The position numbers and the translations under genes were made by a program. Shown here piece by piece: positions 6,335-11,533 of a stretch of 11,533 nt of DNA (position 1 is its first letter; each line of letters opens with the position of its first letter). Source of the stretch: Saprospiraceae bacterium (GTDB lineage Bacteria > Bacteroidota > Bacteroidia > Chitinophagales > Saprospiraceae). The stretch covers positions 1-11,533 of the forward strand of contig JADZBJ010000373.1 in NCBI GenBank assembly GCA_020852155.1, read 5' to 3'. A model generated the notes under the pieces. The model ran no database searches. It was given only the letters and a program-made list of their open reading frames with translations, and was not told the origin of the DNA.

Positions 6335-7060
6335 ATGGCAAGTACCAAGTACAAAATACTACTCGTAGAAGACGACCAGAATTTCGGTGATGTCCTCAAG
6401 TCTTATCTTGAAATGAACGACTTCGATGTCACACTGGCCGTTGACGGCGTTTTAGGGCTTGAAGCCTTCCGCAAAAACAGCTTCGATCTGTGCGTTTTCG
6501 ATGTTATGATGCCCCGCAAAGACGGCTTCACACTGGCGCGCGAAGTGCGCGAACGCAATCAAGAAGTGCCCATCATTTTCCTGACCGCCAAAACGATGAA
6601 AGACGACGTTTTGCAAGGTTTCAAAATCGGCGCAGACGATTACATCAGCAAGCCTTTCGTTTCAGAAGAATTGCTGATGCGCATACAGGCAATACTGAAA
6701 CGCGCACACAAGCACGACCCGCGCGACGACCAGCGCGAATACCGCATCGGGAAATTCCATTTCGATTATACCCTGCGTACACTTACCCTGACCGACGCCT
6801 TGCCCGGCGACGAAAATCAGTGGAAGTTAAGCCCTAAGGAGGCCGAACTGCTCAAACTTTTCTGCAAATACATGAACGATGTGACGCCTCGCAGCGAAGC
6901 ACTGACGCGCATCTGGCATGAAGACAACTATTTCACGGCCCGCTCCATGGACGTTTTTGTGACCAAACTCAGAAAATATCTTTCCAAGGATTCGGCCATC
7001 GAAATTGTCAATATTCACGGCAATGGTTTCCAGTTGCTGGTACGCGAAATGGCCTCTTAG
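6335..7060 (+). CDS. OmpR-class response regulator transcription factor (RprY-like)
   Basis: 241-residue two-component response regulator. Receiver domain: acidic pair D13-D14 in LLVEDDQNF, phosphoacceptor D56 in FDVMMPRKDGF, T83 in FLTAK, and K105 in YISKPF, so the phosphorylation site is complete. The C-terminal OmpR-type winged helix (~135-237) shows LSPKEAELLKLF, the recognition-helix region RSMDVFVTKLRKYL, and the wing INIHGNGFQL-like end. The overall sequence resembles the RprY group of Bacteroidota. ATG 6335 is preferred over GTG 6269 because the receiver begins at once and the 22-codon extension is not family-like. No sensor kinase gene is adjacent on either side, so it is an orphan within this window. 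Its target genes are unknown. Confidence 0.92.
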   Translation: MASTKYKILLVEDDQNFGDVLKSYLEMNDFDVTLAVDGVLGLEAFRKNSFDLCVFDVMMPRKDGFTLAREVRERNQEVPIIFLTAKTMKDDVLQGFKIGADDYISKPFVSEELLMRIQAILKRAHKHDPRDDQREYRIGKFHFDYTLRTLTLTDALPGDENQWKLSPKEAELLKLFCKYMNDVTPRSEALTRIWHEDNYFTARSMDVFVTKLRKYLSKDSAIEIVNIHGNGFQLLVREMAS

Positions 7061-7071
7061 GCCCCACCAAA

Positions 7072-7152
7072 ATTTCAAATTTCAAATTTCAAATTTCAAA
7101 TTGTACATTTTTCTTATTTGAAATTTGAAATCTCCCATTTGAAATTTGAAAA
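7072..7152. repeat. ATTTCAA heptamer array with inverted partner arrays
   Basis: Four perfect ATTTCAA units run in tandem at 7072-7099. The reverse-complement blocks ATTTGAAATTTGAAA follow at 7116-7130 and 7137-7151. The forward array can pair with either inverted block to form a long AT-only stem, starting 12 nt after the regulator stop. It could act as a transcript 3' end structure, but there is no GC clamp. It may also simply be a low-complexity expansion. Confidence 0.8.
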
Positions 7153-7192
7153 GTACCCTTGCTGATTAACTCATTATATGTACCCCCCCATA

Positions 7193-7224
7193 GCGAGCCA
7201 CTCCGATTTTTCGGGGTGGCTCGC
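7193..7224 (+). terminator. Strong 14-bp stem-loop upstream of rlmB, possible terminator
   Basis: GCGAGCCACTCCGA (7193-7206), loop TTTT, then TCGGGGTGGCTCGC (7211-7224): 14 pairs with a single T-G wobble. It lies between the response regulator and rlmB, 97 nt before the rlmB start. No T-run follows on the plus strand (CTCGTTTAAG), so intrinsic termination is uncertain. It may instead be a genomic repeat element or protect a 3' end. Confidence 0.5.
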
Positions 7225-7320
7225 CTCGTTTAAGCAGGCTTTTCCCGGGCAGGTGTTTTTCAATCCAAAAAGATTGCGCAAATAACCTCATTTTTGCCGC
7301 CGTTAAAAATTCATGCACCT

Positions 7321-8064
7321 ATGGCAGACAATAACCTGATTTATGGACACCACCCGGTGGTAGAGGCTATCCAGTCTGGCCAGGCTGTGGAAAAAGTATT
7401 TTTTCAACAAGGCGTCAGGGGCGAAACGGAAAAGGAAATCCGTTTGCTGACCCGCGAGCATGGTATTCCTCTTCAGGTCGTACCCAAGGAAAAACTCAAT
7501 AAAATGGTGCGCGGAGCGCATCAGGGCGTCGTGGCCTTTTTGGCCCTGATTGAATTTCAGTCGCTGGAAGACGTCGTACTTCAGGCCCTTGAACAAGGTC
7601 AGAATCCGCTGCTGGTGTTGTTGGATAGCATCACTGATGTTCGGAATTTCGGCGCCATCTGCCGCTCTGCCGAATGTGCCGGCGCTTTAGCGGTCGTCGT
7701 GCCGCAAAGCGGTTCTGCCCCGGCCAATGAAGAGGCCATGAAAGCCTCGGCTGGCGCACTGGCGCGTATGCGTATTTGCCGGGTCAGAAGTCTGTTCAGC
7801 AGCGTTGAGTGGCTGCAACAATCAGGTATTCAGGTGGTGGCCACGGCATTGAGCGATCGCGCAGTACCGCTGTACAAAGCCGATCTTTCCGGCCCGGTGG
7901 CTATTTTGATGGGTTCGGAAGGCGACGGCGTGCATCCGAAATTGCAAAAAATGTCAGATGCCGTAGTGAAAATTCCACAGGCCACGGATTTTGACTCCTA
8001 CAACGTCAGTGTGGCGGCAGGCATCGTGCTGTATGAGGCCCTGCGACAAAGAGCGATTGATTGA
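7321..8064 (+). CDS. rlmB: 23S rRNA (guanosine-2'-O-)-methyltransferase RlmB (SpoU/TrmH family)
   Basis: 247-residue SPOUT-class RNA 2'-O-ribose methyltransferase. RlmB methylates a guanosine in the peptidyl-transferase region of 23S rRNA (G2251 in E. coli) using S-adenosylmethionine. N-terminal substrate-binding domain: NLIYGHHPVVEAIQSG (5-20) and VRGAHQGVVAF. SpoU motif 1: LDSITDVRNFGAICRSAE, with N109 and R115. Motif 2: AILMGSEGDGV, with E200. Motif 3: IPQATDFDSYNVSVAAGI, with N228 and S230, followed by LYEALRQR. Length matches RlmB (~245). ATG 7321 is chosen over TTG 7294, as the family N-terminus follows directly. Minor variants are R108 where many relatives have H, and Y227 where most have L. 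Close relatives that modify other rRNA or tRNA sites cannot be excluded. The end of the gene (AID, stop) runs into a GATT-rich repeat. Confidence 0.92.
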   Translation: MADNNLIYGHHPVVEAIQSGQAVEKVFFQQGVRGETEKEIRLLTREHGIPLQVVPKEKLNKMVRGAHQGVVAFLALIEFQSLEDVVLQALEQGQNPLLVLLDSITDVRNFGAICRSAECAGALAVVVPQSGSAPANEEAMKASAGALARMRICRVRSLFSSVEWLQQSGIQVVATALSDRAVPLYKADLSGPVAILMGSEGDGVHPKLQKMSDAVVKIPQATDFDSYNVSVAAGIVLYEALRQRAID

Positions 8065-8203
8065 TTCGATTGTTTCGATTAAATCCGATTGATTCAATTT
8101 TTCACCACGAAGGCACGAAGGATCACGAAGAGACACTAAGAAAATCCGCGTAAATCAAAAGAAATCCGCCAAATCCGCGTTCCAAAATCCGCGTTATCCG
8201 CGT
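8054..8203. repeat. Composite short-period repeats in rlmB/lipoprotein convergent spacer
   Basis: Three degenerate families lie in series. GATT/CGATT units: CGATT at 8054, 8067, 8076 and 8086. CACGAAG units: 8106, 8114, 8124, and CACTAAG at 8134. AAATC(CGC) units: AAATC at 8142, 8152, 8162, 8171 and 8185, with ATCCGC at 8144, 8164, 8173, 8187 and 8196. Unit spacing is mostly 8-10 nt, close to the DNA helical repeat. The block spans the whole space between the convergent stop codons and could mask a terminator. Confidence 0.8.
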
Positions 8204-9117
8204 CACAGTTTTAACGAATCACGCAACGGAGAAAAGGAGTTGGCATTTTGCGACCAGTAAGCCTCCATCCGGCTCGCTTTTAATGTGCCTTTGCTCGACA
8301 TACGGGCGTTGTCCATTTCTTCCCAACCCAGAATTTTGTGCGGGAAAGCCGCTTCAAACCGAATGCTCAGGGCGCGGGGCAGCCCTTCATAATTCACGCG
8401 CAGGGTCCACTCTTTTTCGGTTTTATCCATTTGAATATCGGCATTTTGGGCCACAAAAGCCTTGTGTCGCAGGCGGCAAAAAACGGCGGACGGTAACACT
8501 TTTTGCACGCCAGTCGGAATGGCAGCCGGATTGAGGCGAATACGATTCCAGAGTTCGTCTTCCAGCAGTGCGGGTTCGCTCATACGGTCTTCATCGCCTT
8601 CGGCTTCAAAGTAACTGAACGACCGCGCGCGACGCTGGCCGTTGTCAGACAGGTTGGTCTGAAAAAACACCTGACCACACCAGTCCTGCACCGTGCAAGT
8701 GCTTTTCAGGGCAGGGGTTCCATCAATCGGACAAAACACTGATTGCATAATGGAATAATCATAGATGCCTGTTTCGAAACGGCGAAGGCTGTTCAGTTTC
8801 AATACCGGAGCGCGGTCTGCGCCCGCCGACGCAGCATCATCCAGTTTAACCTGCTTTTTACGACTAAAATCTTCAGTCACAAAAACGTTGACCTGTTCGG
8901 CCTGACGCATTTCGCCATATCGTTCCTGCTCAACCGAGTACACGCTCAACTCCGCTTTGCCCTGATACCAGTATTCATTAAAACCCGACGCGAGTGGTAG
9001 CGCCTGCACTGCCGGCGTCGCGACAGCGGCGGCCTGTGTCGTGGGTGTTTCGGTTTTGGGTGTGCAATACAGGAACAAGCCCGTACAGATCAGCAGGAGA
9101 ATTGAAAATATGCGCAT
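8203..9117 (-). CDS. Conserved Bacteroidota exported protein, probable lipoprotein (often mislabelled Maf)
   Basis: 304-residue exported protein. N-terminal signal: MRIF, hydrophobic segment 4-17, then C18 in LFLYC. This is a possible lipobox, although Tyr at -1 is unusual and signal peptidase I cleavage cannot be excluded. A low-complexity Thr/Ala/Pro linker follows (~20-40). The body matches a Bacteroidota family I recognise by WYQGKAELSVYSVEQERYGE, VFVTEDFSRKKQVKLDD, SLRRFETGIYDYSIMQSVF, CTVQDWCGQVFFQ, and ALLEDELWNRIRLNP. Such proteins have been labelled 'septum formation inhibitor Maf' in databases, but nothing here resembles the Maf nucleotide pyrophosphatase fold. The function is unknown. 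Three body cysteines around PIDGT...STC...DWC could form disulfides in the periplasm. The gene is convergent with rlmB and divergent, with only a 48-nt gap, from the kinase gene. Confidence 0.82.
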   Translation of the reverse strand: MRIFSILLLICTGLFLYCTPKTETPTTQAAAVATPAVQALPLASGFNEYWYQGKAELSVYSVEQERYGEMRQAEQVNVFVTEDFSRKKQVKLDDAASAGADRAPVLKLNSLRRFETGIYDYSIMQSVFCPIDGTPALKSTCTVQDWCGQVFFQTNLSDNGQRRARSFSYFEAEGDEDRMSEPALLEDELWNRIRLNPAAIPTGVQKVLPSAVFCRLRHKAFVAQNADIQMDKTEKEWTLRVNYEGLPRALSIRFEAAFPHKILGWEEMDNARMSSKGTLKASRMEAYWSQNANSFSPLRDSLKL

Positions 9118-9135
9118 GAGAAAGTCGTCGTGACG

Positions 9136-9143
9136 TATGTTTG
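9136..9143 (+). promoter_or_regulatory. Candidate Bacteroidota -7 element for the kinase gene
   Basis: TATGTTTG matches the Bacteroidota -7 consensus TAnnTTTG exactly and sits 22 nt before the kinase ATG, in the 48-nt divergent spacer. No TTG lies at the expected ~19-20 nt upstream, so support is partial. On the opposite strand, TAATTTTA (9149-9156) is a one-mismatch candidate for the divergent lipoprotein gene. Confidence 0.35.
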
Positions 9144-9165
9144 AGCAGTAAAATTATCGAACTTC

Positions 9166-10257
9166 ATGCAGGATTTACGCCTTATTGCCGCGCATTTTTT
9201 TGAAATAGAACAATGGCTCGATGCCGCTCCGTTTGGCAATGGCAATATTAACGATACCTGGCGCGTGCGTTTTTCGAGAAACGGCCAGACTGAAAACTGG
9301 ATTTTGCAACGCCTGAATACCCGTGTTTTCAACGATCCGCAAACGCTGATGCGCAATACATCGGCGGTTTGCCGGCACCTGGTCGCTTCCGACGATTACC
9401 CCTACGCCGTCATTCCGCCCAAGCCCGCGCGCAATGGCGACTTGTTGGTTCAGGACAGTGATGGATTGTACTGGCGCGCTTTTTTATTCTACGACAACAC
9501 CTACGCGCCCGAAAACGATACTTCGCCCGAACTGGCGTACAAAGCCGCCTGCGCCTACGGTGCATTTGCCCGTGCGCTGCGCCATTTCCCCGCGCAAGAA
9601 CTGACAGAAGTTATTCCGGGGTTTCACGACACCTTGCGCCGATGGGCGGTTTTTGAAAAAATATTATTGGACGATCGTGTCGGTCGCGCCGCGCATGTCG
9701 GCCCTGAAATAGAACAACTGCGCAGGCTCAAGCCTGTTTTTGAACAAATTGACAGCCTGAAAAAAAGCGGACGGCTCCCGCTGCGCGTCACGCACAACGA
9801 CAGCAAGGCTGGTAATATCCTTTTTGACCGCACCACGCACCAGGCCATCGCTGTCATTGATTTTGACACGGTTATGCCGGGCACTTTGCTGGCCGATTTT
9901 GGCGACATGGTGCGCAGTTTTGGCCCCGACCGCCCTGAAGGCAGCGGCAGTGAAGCCTACCTGAGGCGCGATGTACTCATGGCCTTGCGCGACGGATTTC
10001 TGAGCCAGACCGATAATTTTCTGACTGACGACGAGCGCAATAACCTTGGACTGGCTGCGCAATGGATCATCGGCGAGCAAGCGCTGCGGTTTCTGACGGA
10101 CTATCTGGATGGCGACCAATATTTTAAAATTACCCACCCGGAGCATAATCTGGAGCGCACACGCAATCAACTCTCCCTGCTTCGCGACAGTGATGCTACC
10201 TTTGCCGACATTTTTTCAAGCAGTCGTCAAGTAGTTTTGAACGAAACGCGTCTGTAA
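9166..10257 (+). CDS. APH/NahK-like phosphotransferase (putative N-acetylhexosamine or sugar kinase)
   Basis: 363-residue member of the aminoglycoside phosphotransferase superfamily, most like the N-acetylhexosamine 1-kinase (NahK) branch. Evidence: N-terminal PFGNGNINDTWRV (22-34), equivalent to the family's G-x-GHIN-T loop; WILQRLNTRVFNDP (45-58), with the ILQ-x-N-x-VF pattern; catalytic Brenner motif THNDSKAGNILFD, with H210, D212 and N217; and metal-binding VIDFDTVMPG, with D232 and D234. Catalytic residues are intact. NahK phosphorylates GlcNAc/GalNAc at C1 using ATP; the substrate here is not determinable, and no sugar pathway gene is adjacent. Length is normal (~360). The last residues (TRL, stop) are encoded by the start of dispersed repeat copy B. 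It is transcribed divergently from the lipoprotein gene and is followed 60 nt later by rlmD, so co-transcription is possible. Confidence 0.85.
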   Translation: MQDLRLIAAHFFEIEQWLDAAPFGNGNINDTWRVRFSRNGQTENWILQRLNTRVFNDPQTLMRNTSAVCRHLVASDDYPYAVIPPKPARNGDLLVQDSDGLYWRAFLFYDNTYAPENDTSPELAYKAACAYGAFARALRHFPAQELTEVIPGFHDTLRRWAVFEKILLDDRVGRAAHVGPEIEQLRRLKPVFEQIDSLKKSGRLPLRVTHNDSKAGNILFDRTTHQAIAVIDFDTVMPGTLLADFGDMVRSFGPDRPEGSGSEAYLRRDVLMALRDGFLSQTDNFLTDDERNNLGLAAQWIIGEQALRFLTDYLDGDQYFKITHPEHNLERTRNQLSLLRDSDATFADIFSSSRQVVLNETRL

Positions 10258-10315
10258 ATCCTTGAAAATCAAGAAAATAAATCCTGAAAATCTTAAAATC
10301 ACTTAAATCGGGGTA
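10247..10315 (+). repeat. Dispersed ~70-bp AAATC-periodic repeat, copy B
   Basis: Plus-strand counterpart of minus-strand 3196-3265, about 90% identical by eye. A-tracts centre near 10257, 10266, 10275, 10288, 10296 and 10306, an average step just under 10 nt. It begins inside the last codons of the kinase gene, supplies that gene's TAA, fills the spacer, and stops 2 nt before the rlmD ATG. Confidence 0.85.
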
Positions 10316-10317
10316 GC

Positions 10318-11533
10318 ATGGCAAGAAAGCAATTGATACTGGAAAACGTCAGTATCCACGGTGTGGCAGATCGAGGCACGGGTGTCGGCAAAACGCCCGA
10401 AGGGCTGACGGTTTTTGTCGAAGGCGCCGTCCCGGGCGATGTGGTGGATGTATTTGTTCAGAAAAAGAAAAGCGCATTTGCCGAAGGCAAAGTCGAGCGT
10501 CTGGTTACGCCCTCGCCCGACCGTCGCGAGCCGTTTTGCCAGCACTTCGACCATTGCGGCGGATGCAAATGGCAAAATCTGGATTACGCTGCGCAAATTC
10601 ACCACAAAGAGCAGGTCGTACACGACGCTTTTGGACGTATTGCCAAAGTGCCTGTGCGTGAATGGCTGCCTATACTCGGCGCGCCACAGACAGAATTTTA
10701 CCGCAACAAACTCGAATTCGGATACAGCAACAAACGCTGGCTGCTGGCTTCGGAAATTCAGGAAACACAGGTCAACCCGGACGAAAAAGCGACTTTCCAG
10801 CCCGGTTTGGGTTTTCACATTGCCGGATATTTTGATAAAATTCTGGACATACACCAGTGTTGGTTGCAAGCCGACCCTTCCAACGATTTGCGCAATGCCT
10901 GCCGCAGAATTGCCCTGGAACAGGGCCTGGAATTTTACAACCTCCGGGCGCATACGGGCATCCTGCGCAACCTGATGTTCCGCCTGACCACCACCGGCGA
11001 GATCATGGTGCTGGTGAGTTTTGCCAAACCCGACGAGAAAAAAATCGAGCGTTATTTATCGGCTATTCTGGCTGAATTTCCCGACCTGACGACCATCGTT
11101 TATTGCGTCAATCAAAAATTGAATGACACGGTTTTTGACCAGGAAATGATTACGTGGCACGGCCCCGGTTATGTTGTGGAAAAATTAGGCGATTTGAAAT
11201 TTATCATCGGGCCAAAATCCTTTTTCCAGACGAACACCCGTCAGGGCCAGAATTTGTACGATGTAGCGGCTGAATTTGCAGGCCTCAGCGGGCGCGAAAA
11301 CGTGTACGACCTGTACACGGGCACGGGCAGTATTGCACTGTACCTGGCCCGACATTGCCGCGCCGTGGTTGGCATCGAAGAAGTGCCCGAAGCCATCGAA
11401 GACGCACATAAAAACATGGAAGCCAACGGCATTCAAAATGCTATGTTCTACGCCGGTGATGTCAAAAACGTGCTGTCTCCTGAATTCACAACACGACATG
11501 GCCGTCCGGATGTCATTATCACCGACCCGCCAC
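10318..11533 (+). CDS. rlmD: 23S rRNA (uracil-C5)-methyltransferase RlmD-like (N-terminal 405 residues, cut by window end)
   Basis: SAM-dependent RNA m5U methyltransferase of the TrmA/RlmC/RlmD family. N-terminal TRAM-like RNA-binding domain (~1-60; GLTVFVEGAVPGDVVDVFV). Iron-sulphur cluster cysteines C74-x5-C80-x2-C83 (CQHFDHCGGCKWQ) and C181 (HQCW). Methyltransferase domain: FFQTN (Q304), SAM-binding DLYTGTGSIAL (331 onward), the acidic VGIEEVPEAIEDA, and IITDPP at the window end, just before the family's R and the later catalytic Cys, which are out of view. The presence of the 4Fe-4S motif plus TRAM argues for RlmD (U1939 in E. coli) or RlmCD rather than TrmA. Site specificity is inferred. 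ATG 10318 follows repeat copy B by 2 nt, so there is no recognisable Shine-Dalgarno. The frame is open to the last base. Confidence 0.92.
   Translation, partial: MARKQLILENVSIHGVADRGTGVGKTPEGLTVFVEGAVPGDVVDVFVQKKKSAFAEGKVERLVTPSPDRREPFCQHFDHCGGCKWQNLDYAAQIHHKEQVVHDAFGRIAKVPVREWLPILGAPQTEFYRNKLEFGYSNKRWLLASEIQETQVNPDEKATFQPGLGFHIAGYFDKILDIHQCWLQADPSNDLRNACRRIALEQGLEFYNLRAHTGILRNLMFRLTTTGEIMVLVSFAKPDEKKIERYLSAILAEFPDLTTIVYCVNQKLNDTVFDQEMITWHGPGYVVEKLGDLKFIIGPKSFFQTNTRQGQNLYDVAAEFAGLSGRENVYDLYTGTGSIALYLARHCRAVVGIEEVPEAIEDAHKNMEANGIQNAMFYAGDVKNVLSPEFTTRHGRPDVIITDPP

Noticed and set aside
7193..7224. tRNA or structured ncRNA
   Set aside because: A single stem-loop only; no cloverleaf, anticodon arm or CCA-adjacent acceptor pattern could be drawn in the spacer.
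8101..8203. CRISPR array in the repeat-rich spacer
   Set aside because: Units are under 12 nt with no spacers of constant length; this is degenerate short-period repeat DNA and no cas gene is near.
10232..10239. TAGTTTTG as a promoter -7 element for rlmD
   Set aside because: Exact consensus match, but inside kinase coding sequence and without a TTG at the proper distance; likely chance.
10303..10953. 216-codon minus-strand frame opposite rlmD
   Set aside because: Antisense shadow created by codon bias of a well-supported methyltransferase gene.

Overview
The window looks like a stretch of a Bacteroidota chromosome, perhaps from the Saprospira/Cytophaga side of the phylum. This rests on protein types: a DUF6922-like/AbiEii pair, an RprY-like response regulator, a Bacteroidota lipoprotein family often mislabelled Maf, and a CrtY/CrtL lycopene cyclase. 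Start codons also generally lack strong Shine-Dalgarno sequences. No database search was run, so genus and species are not claimed.

Layout: (1) 1-2129, minus strand, the N-terminal ~709 residues of a RecB/AddA-type UvrD superfamily helicase whose C-terminus lies outside the window. (2) 2310-3181, minus strand, a two-gene AT-rich cassette: a DUF6922-like putative antitoxin followed, with a 46-nt overlap, by an AbiEii-type nucleotidyltransferase putative toxin. (3) 3182-3486, a non-coding divergent spacer with a dispersed repeat and two adjacent hairpins. (4) 3487-5538, plus strand, lycopene cyclase followed by a membrane-anchored protein with a zincin HEMTH motif. (5) 5655-7060, plus strand, a YqeY/GatB-domain protein and an OmpR-class response regulator, separated by a structured spacer. 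(6) 7321-8064, plus strand, an RlmB-type 23S rRNA 2'-O-methyltransferase, preceded by a heptamer array and a 14-bp hairpin. (7) 8203-9117, minus strand, a periplasmic/lipoprotein gene convergent with rlmB across a repeat-filled spacer. (8) 9166-11533, plus strand, a NahK/APH-type small-molecule kinase and an RlmD-type 23S rRNA uracil-C5 methyltransferase cut by the window end.

Most genes are housekeeping (DNA repair, rRNA modification, signalling) plus one carotenoid step. The accessory-looking part is the AT-rich toxin-antitoxin cassette. The most unusual signal is non-coding. A ~70-bp element occurs twice in inverted orientation, about 90% identical by eye: upstream of the antitoxin (3196-3265) and upstream of rlmD (10247-10315). 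It is built of AAATC-ended units spaced at about 10 nt. A second composite with similar spacing fills the 8054-8203 spacer. In two cases the periodic DNA runs into the 3' end of the upstream gene and supplies its stop codon. No tRNA, rRNA, CRISPR array or insertion sequence was recognised.
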